A stretch of DNA of 64,000 bases from Lachnospiraceae bacterium YSD2013. Lineage in GTDB: Bacteria > Bacillota > Clostridia > Lachnospirales > Lachnospiraceae. The position numbers and the translations under genes are program-made. Positions 44,116 through 56,400 of this stretch are shown here, piece after piece. Position 1 is the stretch's first letter, and each line of letters begins with the position of its first letter. The notes beneath the pieces were generated by a model that worked only from the letters and a program-made list of their open reading frames with translations, ran no database searches and had not been told where the DNA came from. The DNA lies in assembly GCA_900100895.1 (NCBI GenBank), contig FMTX01000013.1, positions 62,001-126,000 on the forward strand, written 5' to 3'.

Positions 44116-44496
44116 ATGAAAGCATTCAAGGAATTCAAAGATTTCATCTCCAAAGGAAATGTCATGGACATGGCAGTCGGCGTTATCATCGGTGGCGCAT
44201 TCGGTAAGATTGTTACCTCTCTTGTTAACGACATTTTGATGCCACTCATCGGAATCCTTACCGGCGGTATCGATTTCACTGCACTTTCCGCTAAGGTCGG
44301 TGACGCAGAGGTTATGTACGGAAGCTTCATCCAGTCGGTAATCGACTTCCTTATCATCGCACTTTGCATCTTCTTTATGACCAAGGCAGGAGAGAAGCTT
44401 AAAAAGAAACAGGCCGAAGAAGCCGCAGCAGCACCTGCAGCTCCCACAAGCGAAGAGCTTCTTACAGAGATCAGAGATTTACTTAAGAATAAATAA
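44116..44496 (+). CDS. mscL: Large-conductance mechanosensitive channel
   Basis: 126 residues from ATG 44116 (AGGAGGG six bases before). Two membrane helices: the pore helix [30 protein letters not shown] region, and [18 protein letters not shown]. The N-terminal amphipathic segment [15 protein letters not shown] and the C-terminal [10 protein letters not shown] match the family. It opens under membrane tension to release solutes. A poly-Ala/Pro linker precedes the C-terminal helix, shorter than in E. coli. Monocistronic, with its own promoter and terminator. Confidence 0.97.
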   Translation: MKAFKEFKDFISKGNVMDMAVGVIIGGAFGKIVTSLVNDILMPLIGILTGGIDFTALSAKVGDAEVMYGSFIQSVIDFLIIALCIFFMTKAGEKLKKKQAEEAAAAPAAPTSEELLTEIRDLLKNK

Positions 44497-44510
44497 TTTT
44501 AAGCATTATA

Positions 44511-44546
44511 AAAGCTGTCGCCCATATGAGCGGCAGCTTTTTGTAT
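44511..44546. terminator. Bidirectional terminator after mscL
   Basis: Stem AAAGCTGTCGC (44511-44521) with GCGGCAGCTTT (44530-44540), one mismatch, followed by TTGTATG rightward and TTTTATAATG leftward. Confidence 0.85.
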
Positions 44547-44554
44547 GTCTGATT

Positions 44555-46087
44555 TTAGTAGTTAACGTCGCCCAGGCTGTTACCTGCGCTGTCTTCCGTA
44601 AGATAGAATCCCTTAAGACCCTTAAAGCATCCGTCCACGTTCACGTTGGTAATTACATTGGCAGCCGTTATGCTGCTGAACGAATTCTTTTTAAACGTAA
44701 GGTTAACCTTGGCGTTGTCCTTCTCCTGAGAGTTAATGTTCATGGTCTTGAAGCTGTTGTTAATGAACTTAATGTTCTGCTCTCCGCCGTAGTTTTCATC
44801 ATCCGAATCGTGGAAGAAAATATCGTCAAATACACAATTGCTGATGGTGATGGTGCCTCTTCTTAAACCGATTCCTATACTTACGTTGTAGTCCGATCTT
44901 ACTATGCAATTGTCAATCGTAAGCGTCTTGTCAGCCAGGTAGTTAAAGTCTGAATGAATACCGTATGCGGAAAGTTCCGAATCGTGATATCCGTCACTGA
45001 CTGCTTCAATCGTCATATTGGCAACCTTGCCGGCCGCAATCTCAAGCGGAGGCTTGTAGTAGTCTTTATCGTAACTTACAAGCGAGCAAAGACTCCTGTC
45101 CACACCGATAATATTGGCTGATTTATTCTGAACATCAACGTTATCTACGTAAGTTCCGGGAAGCACGAGTATCGTTCCGCCGCTCTTAAGACATCTGCCG
45201 GCATAGCTGAGCGATACATTGGCGGGAGCGTTCTTACCTACTACGTAGAAGTAGTTGCCTCTGTCGGGGCGCTCCTTACTGCCCGTAAGTATTCCCGAGG
45301 ATACAAAATAAGTCTTCTTGTCACTGTAAGAAATTGTTACATACTTACAATCCGTTCCGAAGTCAAAGTACTGACCCTGGCTTACATCCACTTTCTCGGA
45401 AGATATAAGCTCCTTCTTGCCGTCATATTTATTGACCGTAACGGACTTGGGACTATATATCGCATAATAGAACTTGTCGTTGATTTCAATGTAATCGGTG
45501 GTATCACCGTTAGTCTTGACGTTCTCTATAAGGTTCCAGCTGAGCTTCTTGGTCACGTAGTACTCGGATACATATGTATCGTCGTAAGGATTGGCCTCCG
45601 CTTCGGCTTCTTTTAACTCAATTCCGCCGATGATGGATTCAAGGTCGGTAAGTTGCTCATTAAGCCTGGTGTTCTCGTCATACAAAGCATCAAGTTCTTC
45701 TTTGAGCGCAAGATTCTCAGCTCCCGTGGCTTCGTTCTCTTTAAGTAAAGAATCATACGCAGTCTTAAGTGCTTCATACTTCTGCGATTCGGACGAAAAG
45801 ACATCCTTTATCATATAAAGGCTTAATCCAATCAGCGCCACAGCCGCAAGAACTATAAATACCGTCAAAAAAAGATTATTGCCGGAACGTTTGTGATTCT
45901 TGGGAGCCTTGGGTGCCTTGGGTGTTTTCGGTTTACTCTCTTTAATCGGTTTCATACTCTTCACCGGTTCACTGTGTTTAACAGGTACTTCTACTTTAAC
46001 ACGCTCCGAATGAGCGATAGCCTTTTGTAACTTCGGGTCGGAAGCCGCTTTGGCTCTCAACCGTCTCTTTATTTCTTCTTTATCCAT
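44555..46087 (-). CDS. Membrane-anchored coiled-coil/beta-helix protein
   Basis: 510 residues. The N-terminal 65 are cytoplasmic and rich in Lys/Pro (KPKTPKAPKAPKNHKRSG). A membrane helix (about 72-94) follows, then a coiled coil (about 100-155, ALKEELDALYDENTRLNEQL). A beta domain and a right-handed beta-helix (about 300-490) complete it, shown by repeated strands such as NVSLSYAGRCLKSGGTILVLPGTYVDNV and TITISNCVFDDIFF with a Cys/Asn ladder. This fold is used for polysaccharide binding or cleavage; no pectate-lyase catalytic motif is visible. No family recognised. Confidence 0.85.
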   Translation of the reverse strand: MDKEEIKRRLRAKAASDPKLQKAIAHSERVKVEVPVKHSEPVKSMKPIKESKPKTPKAPKAPKNHKRSGNNLFLTVFIVLAAVALIGLSLYMIKDVFSSESQKYEALKTAYDSLLKENEATGAENLALKEELDALYDENTRLNEQLTDLESIIGGIELKEAEAEANPYDDTYVSEYYVTKKLSWNLIENVKTNGDTTDYIEINDKFYYAIYSPKSVTVNKYDGKKELISSEKVDVSQGQYFDFGTDCKYVTISYSDKKTYFVSSGILTGSKERPDRGNYFYVVGKNAPANVSLSYAGRCLKSGGTILVLPGTYVDNVDVQNKSANIIGVDRSLCSLVSYDKDYYKPPLEIAAGKVANMTIEAVSDGYHDSELSAYGIHSDFNYLADKTLTIDNCIVRSDYNVSIGIGLRRGTITISNCVFDDIFFHDSDDENYGGEQNIKFINNSFKTMNINSQEKDNAKVNLTFKKNSFSSITAANVITNVNVDGCFKGLKGFYLTEDSAGNSLGDVNY

Positions 46088-46186
46088 ATTTCTGCCTTTC
46101 CACGCTATTATAGCAAGTTATTGAGACCCATGCACAATATTCGGGAAAATTAAGAATTTTTTATGATATTGCTCTCGGTAAAAGAA

Positions 46187-46215
46187 AAACCCCAAGGCTC
46201 ACTGCCCCGGGGTTT
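46187..46215 (-). terminator. Terminator of the atp operon
   Basis: Stem AAACCCCAAGGC (46187-46198) with GCCCCGGGGTTT (46204-46215), one mismatch pair; on the minus strand TTCTTTT follows. Confidence 0.85.
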
Positions 46216-46223
46216 ATCAACTA

Positions 46224-46625
46224 TTATCCTTTAACGCCGATTCTTACAAGTGCACGATGGAGCTTGGCTTCCGCAAGTCTTATTTCTTTGTCCGTAAGAT
46301 TGTCGCGGGCTAAGATTTCTTCAGCCTTTTTCTTGGCAGCTTCTGCACGGTTTTTGTCGATGTCATCGGCCCACTCCCAAGTGGTTGCAAGAAGGTGGCA
46401 AGCGCCATCCATCATGGTAATCATACCGCCTATGCAGGCTGCATCCTTTCTTGTGCCGTCCTCAAGGACTACGTAAGCCGCACCCATGCCAAGTGCTGTG
46501 CAGAAATTAGTGTGTCCTGCCAGAATTGCAAGATCGCCGGTAATGCTTCGGCACATGACCCGTTCCACATTACCTTCAAAAAGTAAGCCGTCCGGTGTAC
46601 CGATTCGTAACGGAAATGTCGTCAT
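46224..46625 (-). CDS. atpC: F-ATPase epsilon subunit
   Basis: 133 residues: an N-terminal beta sandwich (FPLRIGTPDGLLFEGNVERVMC, ILAGHTNFCTALGMG) and two C-terminal helices (RAEAAKKKAEEIL, KLHRALVRIG). It inhibits ATP hydrolysis and links rotor to c-ring. The last gene of the leftward atp operon, 12 bases after atpD. Confidence 0.95.
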   Translation of the reverse strand: MTTFPLRIGTPDGLLFEGNVERVMCRSITGDLAILAGHTNFCTALGMGAAYVVLEDGTRKDAACIGGMITMMDGACHLLATTWEWADDIDKNRAEAAKKKAEEILARDNLTDKEIRLAEAKLHRALVRIGVKG

Positions 46626-46637
46626 AGACAGCCTCCT

Positions 46638-48032
<1,395 letters not shown>

Positions 48033-48067
48033 TTACGAATCTCCTTTGTATTTTAGTTAAGTAAGTG

Positions 48068-48922
48068 CTACAGTCCTTCAGCACCTCCGACAATTTCGGT
48101 AATTTCCTGCGTAATGCTTGCCTGACGGGCTCTGTTGTAGTGAAGGTTCAGAGTCTCAATCATTTCTTCGGCGTTGGATGTTGCGGATTCCATGGCGGTA
48201 CGTCTTGCCGCCTGCTCACTCGCAAGGGAATCGCATACGGCGCCGTAGATAACGCCGGCTACATACTCGGGAACGATTGCGTCGAATACTTCGGTTGAGT
48301 CGGGCTCGTAGAGAATCAAGTTCTTAACGGGCTCAACAGGTTCTTCACCCACAAGATCGGTAAGTGGCAACACGCTCACTGCGTGAGGCTGCTGTGAAAG
48401 CATCGATACGAACTCTGTATAAACAAGTCTTAATGTACCGAAGTTACCGTCCTTGTACTCCTTACATAAGAGATTGCTGATTTCGAAGCAGTCGCCTATG
48501 TTCAGGGGAGCGATTTCATTGAAATGCTCGGTTATGATTTCGACTTTACGTCTCTTGAAATATTCTACCGCTTTCTTACCAATGGGGAGAACCGAATAGT
48601 CCTTGCCTTTGGAATCGGCTTCCATACATTTAAAGAGGTTGGAGTTGTATCCGCCTGCAAGACCTCTGTCACCGGCGATTACTACGTAGCAGACCTTCTC
48701 GCTGGTCGCTGCGGAAGCAAAGTCGGAAGTAAAATCCGTATTGCCTGCAGCAATCTTCTGAAGGGTGCCGTACAGTTCTTTAAAGTAGGGGCGGGCGATC
48801 TCGGATCGTTCCTTGGCTCTACGCAGTTTGGAGGATGCCACAAGTTCCATTGCCTTGGTTATCTGCATGGTGTTCTGGACACTCTTGATACGCAGCTTAA
48901 CCGCTTTCATGTTAGCAGCCAT
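48068..48922 (-). CDS. atpG: F-ATPase gamma subunit
   Basis: Central rotor shaft. N-terminal helix AANMKAVKLRIKSVQNTMQITKAMELVASSKLRRA (given in part: KAVKLRIKSVQNTMQITKAM), the central GDRGLAGGYN and the C-terminal helix NAEEMIETLNLHYNRARQASITQEITE. 284 residues, usual length. Confidence 0.97.
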   Translation of the reverse strand: MAANMKAVKLRIKSVQNTMQITKAMELVASSKLRRAKERSEIARPYFKELYGTLQKIAAGNTDFTSDFASAATSEKVCYVVIAGDRGLAGGYNSNLFKCMEADSKGKDYSVLPIGKKAVEYFKRRKVEIITEHFNEIAPLNIGDCFEISNLLCKEYKDGNFGTLRLVYTEFVSMLSQQPHAVSVLPLTDLVGEEPVEPVKNLILYEPDSTEVFDAIVPEYVAGVIYGAVCDSLASEQAARRTAMESATSNAEEMIETLNLHYNRARQASITQEITEIVGGAEGL

Positions 48923-48933
48923 GTGTGTCCTCC

Positions 48934-50463
48934 TTATGAAGCACTATGTGCTTTAACAAAGTCTTCTGTATATGCCTCAAGAGCTCTCTTTAAGCGCTCT
49001 TCGGTATCTTCTTCAAGCTTACCTGTTTCCTTAACCGCATTCATGAAGGCTACACCGTCTGCATCTCCGTCAAGGAAAGTATAAAGACCTGCTTCGTACT
49101 CCTTAACATCGGTAACGGCTACCTTGGCAAGAATGTTCTTGGTAACGGCATAGATGATGGCAATCTGCTTTTCAACAGGGATAGGAGAATTCTGGTTCTG
49201 TTTAAGAACTTCCACGATTCTCGCACCCTGATCCAGACGTGCCTTGGTATCGGCATCGAGGTCGGAACCGAACTGTGCGAAGCTCTGTAACTCTCTGTAC
49301 TGGGAGTAGATAAGCTTCAAAGTACCGGCAACCTTCTTCATTGCCTTAATCTGAGCGTTACCACCTACACGGGATACCGAGATACCGGGGTTAACCGCAG
49401 GCATAACGCCTGAGTGGAAAAGCTCGGTCTCAAGGAATATCTGTCCGTCGGTAATGGAAATAACGTTGGTAGGGATATATGCGGAAACGTCGCCTGCCTG
49501 CGTCTCAATGATGGGAAGTGCGGTAAGTGAACCGCCGCCGTGCTCGGCATCCATCTTGGCTGCACGCTCAAGAAGTCTTGAGTGGAGGTAGAATACGTCT
49601 CCGGGATAGGCCTCACGTCCGGGGGGACGACGGATAAGCAAGGAGAGTGCACGATATGCAACCGCATGCTTACTTAAGTCATCGTAGATAACAAGGACGT
49701 GCTTGCCCTGTGCCATAAAATATTCACCCATAGCACATCCCGAATAAGGAGCGATGTACTGAAGGGGGCTTGCCTCGGAAGCGGTAGCTGCTACAACGAT
49801 TGTGTAGTCCATAGCGCCGTTCTTGGTGAGGTTCTCAACAAGGTTCGTTACTGTGGAACGCTTCTGACCGATGGCAACGTAAATACAAATAACATCTTTG
49901 CCCTTCTGGTTGATGATGGTATCTGTAGCGATGGTGGTCTTACCGGTCTGTCTGTCGCCGATAATCAACTCACGCTGACCACGACCGATTGGAATCATCG
50001 AGTCGATAGCCTTGATACCTGTCTGTAAGGGCTCAAATACTGACTGTCTTTCACAAATACCGGGAGCGTTGGATTCGATAGCTCTGAATTCCTTGGTATC
50101 GATGGGACCCGCTCCGTCAATGGGCTGGCCGAGAGCATTAACAACACGGCCAATCATAGCTTCACCTACCGGTACGGATACAACCTTACCGGTACGCTTA
50201 ACGGTCTGTCCTTCACCTATGTTCTCATCGGAACCGAATAATACGATGGAAACACTGTTCTCTTCAAGGTTCTGAGCCATACCGAAGCTTCCGTCCTCAA
50301 ATTCAAGAAGCTCACCTGCCATACACTTAACAAGTCCGCTCGCACGTGCGATACCGTCACCTACGTTAAGTATGGTTCCTGTCTCATTCTGCTGAAGAGT
50401 GTTTTCGTAATATTTTATCTGGCTACGGATGACCTTGGATATCTCTTCGGGTTTTAATTGCAT
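48934..50463 (-). CDS. atpA: F-ATPase alpha subunit
   Basis: Non-catalytic nucleotide-binding subunit. P-loop [15 protein letters not shown] (about 170), [36 protein letters not shown]. 509 residues. Confidence 0.98.
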   Translation of the reverse strand: MQLKPEEISKVIRSQIKYYENTLQQNETGTILNVGDGIARASGLVKCMAGELLEFEDGSFGMAQNLEENSVSIVLFGSDENIGEGQTVKRTGKVVSVPVGEAMIGRVVNALGQPIDGAGPIDTKEFRAIESNAPGICERQSVFEPLQTGIKAIDSMIPIGRGQRELIIGDRQTGKTTIATDTIINQKGKDVICIYVAIGQKRSTVTNLVENLTKNGAMDYTIVVAATASEASPLQYIAPYSGCAMGEYFMAQGKHVLVIYDDLSKHAVAYRALSLLIRRPPGREAYPGDVFYLHSRLLERAAKMDAEHGGGSLTALPIIETQAGDVSAYIPTNVISITDGQIFLETELFHSGVMPAVNPGISVSRVGGNAQIKAMKKVAGTLKLIYSQYRELQSFAQFGSDLDADTKARLDQGARIVEVLKQNQNSPIPVEKQIAIIYAVTKNILAKVAVTDVKEYEAGLYTFLDGDADGVAFMNAVKETGKLEEDTEERLKRALEAYTEDFVKAHSAS

Positions 50464-50478
50464 AATTCCATTCCATCC

Positions 50479-51018
50479 TTATAGTATCGTGTCGTTTAAT
50501 CTCTTGGAAATTTCGTTCAGACGTCCGCTTACGGTACCGTCGATCTCTGTTCCCTCGATTTCGACCTTAAGTCCCGCAACAACTGCGGGATTAACCTTCG
50601 TTACAAGTGAAACGGTCTTACCGCTCACCTTTTCAAGCTTTGCTTTAAGTGCCTTTTTCTTTTCCTCGGTAAGCTCAACAGCGCTTGTTACAACCGCTTC
50701 TGCTATTCCGTGGTCGGCATTGTATCTCTTTGTGAATTCTTCCGTACAGCCTTCATACTCGCGTAACAGATTTCTTTCGCAAAGAATCTTGAGGAAGTTT
50801 ACCAAATATCTCTCAGCGTCGGCACCAAAGGCCTTCTCTATGAGATCGGTACGCTCTTCTTTCTTAACCGAAGGTTCCGAAAGAAGCTTAAGATACTCGG
50901 GATTCTCCCTGAATATCGCCTTAACTTCCTGCATTTGCTCCAAAATGGCGTCTGTAAGCTTTTCTTCGGAAGCCAAGTCATACAGACTGCCACCATAAAC
51001 TCTGGCATATTCCGTCAT
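50479..51018 (-). CDS. atpH: F-ATPase delta subunit
   Basis: Connects the peripheral stalk to the alpha3beta3 head. All-helical N-terminal half (YARVYGGSLYDLA...), then the C-terminal TSAVELTEEKKKALKAKLEKVSGKTVSLVTKVNPAVVAGLKVEIEGTEIDGTVSGRLNE region (recognised by the KV-NP-GG-like VAGLKVEIEGTEIDGTV). 179 residues. It overlaps atpF by four bases. Confidence 0.95.
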   Translation of the reverse strand: MTEYARVYGGSLYDLASEEKLTDAILEQMQEVKAIFRENPEYLKLLSEPSVKKEERTDLIEKAFGADAERYLVNFLKILCERNLLREYEGCTEEFTKRYNADHGIAEAVVTSAVELTEEKKKALKAKLEKVSGKTVSLVTKVNPAVVAGLKVEIEGTEIDGTVSGRLNEISKRLNDTIL

Positions 51019-51518
51019 GACTCTTCTCCTACTTTATTGATAAAATCATCTATCAGTTTCTCATGGTCCGAAGAGTTAATCTCTCTTCCGATTACCTTAC
51101 CGGCAATCTCCATAGCCATATCACCGATTTCATCCTTAATCTCGTTGACAGCTTTGCGTCTCTCCTGCTCAATGTCTCTTTCGGCCTTAGCCTTAATGGA
51201 TACGGCCTGAGCATTGGCCTCGCGGATGATTTCTTCGCTCTGCTGCGATGCGGATTTCTGAGCGGTGTTAAGAATGTCGTTGGCCTTATCGCGGGCCTGT
51301 TTCATGCTTTCTTCGTACTCGCTCTTAAGTGACTCTGCTTCTTCTTTGGCCTTGGCCGCATCGGCAAGTTCTGCGTCTGCTAAAGCCTTACGCTTGGCAA
51401 GAACCTCACGTATGGGCTTAAAAAGAAACTTCTTAATCAGCATCACTTGGATAAAAAGGTTAAGTAACTGTGCTATGAGGGTCCAGGGATCGATAGTAAC
51501 TAAGTCCTGTACTTTCAA
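51015..51518 (-). CDS. atpF: F-ATPase subunit b
   Basis: Peripheral stalk. An N-terminal membrane helix (about 10-30), then a long charged helix (FKPIREVLAKRKALADAELADAAKAKEEAE region). 167 residues. The next gene upstream in the operon is the c subunit. Confidence 0.95.
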   Translation of the reverse strand: MKVQDLVTIDPWTLIAQLLNLFIQVMLIKKFLFKPIREVLAKRKALADAELADAAKAKEEAESLKSEYEESMKQARDKANDILNTAQKSASQQSEEIIREANAQAVSIKAKAERDIEQERRKAVNEIKDEIGDMAMEIAGKVIGREINSSDHEKLIDDFINKVGEES

Positions 51519-51539
51519 GCTTATAACCTCCTAAATGAG

Positions 51540-51851
<312 letters not shown>

Positions 51852-52619
51852 TTAGCCTTCTGCGGCATTTGCAATATACATAGTTGTCAGCATACAGAAA
51901 ATGTATGCCTGCATTACTCCGGAGAACCAGTCAAAATAAACCGATAATATCGCCGGAAGACCCACACTGAAGATGGGTACATGTGAGAGAAGTGCTCCCA
52001 CTGCGCCGGGAATTAATCCCAGGAGCTTTGAACTTGCCACAGCGAGTGCTGCGTAAATAAGAATATTGATTACGAAACCCGAAAGTATGTTACCGAAGTG
52101 ACGGCAAGCCATACTGATAGGGGTTGCAAGTTCCGATAATACGTTAAAGGGCGTCAAAACAGGTATAGGCTGTGTGAATCCCTTAAGGTATCCGCCGACA
52201 CCGCCTACTTTAATCTTCTGGGAAGTGATAATTACAAATACCACTAAAGCCCACGATGCTTCGGTATTCAAATCGGCCGTGGGGCTTCTGAATATACCCG
52301 TTAAGCTGATAAGGTTGGATACCACACTGGTTGCGAACAATGCCGCCACAAAAGGAACAAAGTAAGCAAATTTCTCGCCCATGTTGCCGATTACGAACTT
52401 ATCGGCGGTTTCCACAAGCATTTCTGCAAAGGCCTGTCGCTTGGAAACATCTTTCACCTTAAGCTTGCGCGTAAGGCATATGCAGACGGTTGTAATAATA
52501 ATCATTACAATCCAACTTACCACCATGGTTTCCGTTATATGAAACCTTCCAAGCACAGGGATGTCCACCGGTAGTTCCCAATAGACTTTTGGGCCTACGA
52601 TTTTTTCACTAACATCCAT
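51852..52619 (-). CDS. atpB: F-ATPase subunit a
   Basis: Stator channel half. About six membrane helices; the essential Arg is in ISMACRHFGNILSG, in the fifth helix. 255 residues. It begins inside the end of the atpI-like gene (11 bases overlap). Helix 5 surroundings fit the sodium-type rotor only loosely; the ion cannot be told from this subunit alone. Confidence 0.95.
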   Translation of the reverse strand: MDVSEKIVGPKVYWELPVDIPVLGRFHITETMVVSWIVMIIITTVCICLTRKLKVKDVSKRQAFAEMLVETADKFVIGNMGEKFAYFVPFVAALFATSVVSNLISLTGIFRSPTADLNTEASWALVVFVIITSQKIKVGGVGGYLKGFTQPIPVLTPFNVLSELATPISMACRHFGNILSGFVINILIYAALAVASSKLLGLIPGAVGALLSHVPIFSVGLPAILSVYFDWFSGVMQAYIFCMLTTMYIANAAEG

Positions 52620-53070
52620 CTTGCTTTTGCTCCACCTCCTGTCTTATATATTTTTGTTGATCGAAAATTCCTTTTATCTTGATACCGGCACTTGGGAAAA
52701 GTAAAGGTAAAATACCCGCCGGCCAAAAAATAAACGGTGCCGCGATTGCGATTGCAATCCATACAAAGTGTAAAAGCTTTCTTTTGGCAAGGCTTTTCTT
52801 CATAATATCGATAGCGACCTTGTCATCTTCTTCCGAAGTAACGGCCTGAACCGTAAGCGACATTAAAAAGAAATTCAACACCGCTACGAAAAGCCCCCCG
52901 AACGCTCCCGTGAATACAGTGTAATCAAAGGGGAACACATCGGGCCAAAACCACTTATGCAAAACAAAAATAACTGCTGTCATCACTACACAACCGATAA
53001 GCGTGTAGAGAAATATATTCTTAGTCTCTTTTTTTACCGCAGGCTGAAGCCTGTCCAGTAATTTACCCAT
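52609..53070 (-). CDS. atpI: ATP synthase subunit I-like protein
   Basis: 153 residues from ATG 53070. The TTG at 53082 listed by longer frames is part of the ribosome site TTGGAG. It has four hydrophobic helices: FLYTLIGCVVMTAVIFV, FTGAFGGLFVAVLNFFLM, FVWIAIAIAAPFIFW and a last short one. AtpI-type proteins help assemble the c-ring or transport cations. The acidic central stretch ASEEDDK-like TSEEDDKVAIDIM is unusual. Confidence 0.75.
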   Translation of the reverse strand: MGKLLDRLQPAVKKETKNIFLYTLIGCVVMTAVIFVLHKWFWPDVFPFDYTVFTGAFGGLFVAVLNFFLMSLTVQAVTSEEDDKVAIDIMKKSLAKRKLLHFVWIAIAIAAPFIFWPAGILPLLFPSAGIKIKGIFDQQKYIRQEVEQKQDGC

Positions 53071-53082
53071 AAATAACTCCAA

Positions 53083-53352
53083 TTATTCGTGTCTGTTAAA
53101 GGACACGGTTTTCTTCTTGTCTTCTTTTTTGGTATCGCGGATTGTTGAAAGATAGAATTTATAAACCGTCATTGCCGAGCCACCGAGGCCGAAAAAGAAA
53201 CCGGGAATGTAGACCCAAAGGCCCACCCCGTGCCTCGTAGTTAAATACCAGCACAGCAAAATGCACAGAAGAAGTGGCATTATAATTGAAAGGCCCAACT
53301 GGCCCAGAAGAGAAATCTGTTTGACTATTTCGTTAAGTTCTCCTCTTTTCAT
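53083..53352 (-). CDS. atpZ: AtpZ/AtpI-family small membrane protein
   Basis: 89 residues with two helices (LSIIMPLLLCILLCWYL, PGFFFGLGGSAMTVYKF) and a Lys-rich end. The position as first gene of an F-ATPase operon and the GLGGSAMTVYKF motif fit the AtpZ group. It probably helps c-ring assembly or ion supply together with AtpI. It starts 34 bases after the promoter's -10. Confidence 0.8.
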   Translation of the reverse strand: MKRGELNEIVKQISLLGQLGLSIIMPLLLCILLCWYLTTRHGVGLWVYIPGFFFGLGGSAMTVYKFYLSTIRDTKKEDKKKTVSFNRHE

Positions 53353-53385
53353 TAATAACCACCCCTCAAAAGCGCTCCAACAGTC

Positions 53386-53414
53386 ATTCTATCAAGTTTC
53401 CGACAGTACGGCAA
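53386..53414 (-). promoter_or_regulatory. Promoter of the atp operon
   Basis: On the minus strand TTGCCG (53414-53409), 17 bases, TAGAAT (53391-53386). It lies between mfd and atpZ. Confidence 0.75.
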
Positions 53415-53477
53415 CATAAAATTACTTATTAATACTACAATTTTCTAATTAACCAATTAATATAACAACTGTTCTTT

Positions 53478-56400
53478 TTACAGCAAATATTCAGTCATCT
53501 CTTCAATCATTTTTTCGGTCTTTTCAAGAAGCAGTTTCTCGTCCTGTCCCACCTCGCCGACGGTCCTGTATCTGTAGGTAAATACGGGCGGTACGGCCTT
53601 GGCAAAAAGCGTCAGATTCTTCTTGTGACGTGTAAGGAGCGTGCCGATATTCTCTGTCTTAATCGCAGCATCGGGCTTGAAGGTAAAAGAAATCTCCCCG
53701 TTACGCCCGCGCACTTCGGTAATGCCCAGTCTGTGAGCGGCATTTCTGAGTCCCGAAATACGAAGCAGGTGCTCGCAGGCCTTCGGAACGGTGCCGAAGC
53801 GGTCTTTGAGTTCGTCGCGCATATCGTTGATTTCTTCCTGAGTCTCGAGAGCGGCAATGCGCTTGTAAGTGTCGAGCTTCTGGATTTCGTTGAGGATGTA
53901 TTCGGAGGGAATATATGCATCTACGTCAAGGTCCGCAACCGTGTTAAAGTCCTCTGTGACGGTCTCGCCTTTTTTTATCTGAACGGCCTTGTTAAGCATC
54001 TTGCAGTAGAGGTCGTAGCCGACAGCCGCCATGTGACCGTGCTGGCTCATGCCGAGTATATTGCCGGCGCCACGGATTTCAAGGTCGCGCATGGCAATCT
54101 TGTAGCCGCTTCCGAGATCTGTAAACTCACGAATCGTCTGAAGGCGCTTCTCCGCAACTTCCTCAAGTATCTTGTCTCGCTTGTACATCAAGAAAGCATA
54201 CGCCGTCCTGTTGGAACGACCTACGCGGCCGCGAAGCTGGTATAACTGCGAAAGTCCGAGCCTGTCGGAGTCGTGAATAATCATAGTATTAACGTTCGGA
54301 ATATCAATACCGGTCTCTATAATCGTCGTGGACACGAGCACATCGATATCGCCTTTGATGAAGTCGTACATAATACGCTCAATCTCAGACTCCTTCATCT
54401 GTCCGTGGGCAAAAGCAACATTCGCTTCGGGCACAAGTGCCTGGATACCCGCGGTAACCTCTGCGATATTGTTTACTCTGTTGTATACATAATAGACCTG
54501 ACCGTGACGGGAAAGTTCTCGGTTGATGGCTTCACGCACCATCTCGGGATTGTACTCGCACACGTAGGTCTGAATAGGCAGTCTGTCGCCGGGTGCCTCT
54601 TCGAGAAGGCTCATGTCTCTTATTCCCACAAGGCTCATGTGGAGCGTTCTGGGAATAGGCGTTGCGGTAAGGGTAAGCACGTCGACGTCGTCCTTGATAT
54701 GCTTGATCTTCTCCTTGTGAGTTACGCCGAAGCGCTGCTCCTCATCGATAATAAGGAGTCCAAGGTCTTTGAACTGTATGTCTGCAGAAAGCATGCGGTG
54801 GGTACCGATTACGATATCTACCATGCCTTTCTTAAGGTCTTCGATGGTTTTCTTTTGCTCGGATTTGGGCACAAAACGGCTTAAGAGCGCTACCTTCACG
54901 GGGAAGTCACGCATTCTTTCGCTGAAGGTGTTGTAGTGCTGCTGAGCTAAGATTGTGGTGGGTACGAGGAAGACTACCTGCTTGCCGTCCTGAACTGCCT
55001 TGAAGGCCGCACGGATGGCTATCTCGGTCTTGCCGAAGCCTACGTCGCCGCAGATGAGTCGGTCCATAATCTTGGTGCTCTCCATGTCCGCTTTGGTGGC
55101 CTCGATGGCTTCGAGCTGGTCGCCGGTTTCTTCGTAGGGGAAGCTCTCCTCGAATTCCTGCTGCCAGACGGTGTCTGCGCTGAATACGTAGCCGGCCTTG
55201 TCGCGTCTTGCGGCGTAAAGGGTCACCAGCTCCTCGGCCACTTCATTGACTGCAGTCTTAACCTTGCCGGTGGTATTCTCCCATTCCTTGGTGCCAAGCT
55301 TGTTAATCTTGGGCTTCTTGGCATCCGCGGAAGCATATTTCATGATAACGTCAAGAGCGGTCGCGGGCACGTAAAGCACACCACCGTCCTTGTATTCTAT
55401 GCGCATGTAGTCCTTGGCGACCTTGTCGACTTCAACCTTTTCGATACCCTTGTAAACGCCGATACCGAAGCTTTCGTGCACGACGTAATCGCCTACCTGA
55501 AGGTCGTTAAAGTCTCTGACCTTATTGCCCTCGGATTCGTAGCGCTTCTTGCGCTTTTTCTTCTTGGCCTCGGTAAAGATGTCGCTTTCGGATATGACAA
55601 CAAAGCCGATTTCGGGGTACTCAAAGCCCTTCATAACCCGGCCGTACATGGTCATTATCTCGCCGCTTTGAAGCTCGTGATTTCGGTCTTCGGAAAAGAA
55701 AGCGTTGACCTCTTCACCTCTTAAACTCTCGGCAATTCGCTCCGCTCTGGAACGTGAGCCCGAAAGAATGAGGACTTTGTACTTACGCTTCTTATATGAA
55801 TTTAAGTCTCTTACGAGTTCGTTAAAGCTGTTGTTGTAAGAAGGGATACTTCTTGCGGTTACGCCCATGGTGAAGTCAGGCTTAATCGAATAGCCCTTCA
55901 CGGGCATGGTGCTGAGCATAAGGAGGCTTTCTGCCGCAAGCTTCGCATTAATGGTCGCGCTTCCGATTAGGATGTCGGTCTGTCCCGGAAGGCTGTAACC
56001 CTTCTCAAGTCTGGCCTTCATGCTTTCTCTGAACTCAAGCTCCACCGCCTCGGCATGTTCTTTGATACGGGAAGGCTCGTCCAGTATAAATAAAGCGCCC
56101 GGCATATAGTCACAGACCGAAAGGGGCTCTTTGAAGAAGTACTTAAGATAACCGTCGGCGTTAAACGTCCAGGGAAGCTCCGTAATCTGCTCTCTTACTT
56201 CTTCGAACATTGCTTCAAGTCTGTGGGCTTCTTCGGGCTGACCGTTCTTTCTGAACTTATTAACTGCCGCCTTGGTCTCGGCTTCAATACCGACTAAACC
56301 GCCTAAGAGTTCGTCCTCGGAAAGAGGCAACTCGGTAGCCGGATAGATGGTAATGCTCTCGAGGCGCTCGATGGAACGCTGGCTCTGAACGTCAAAGCTT

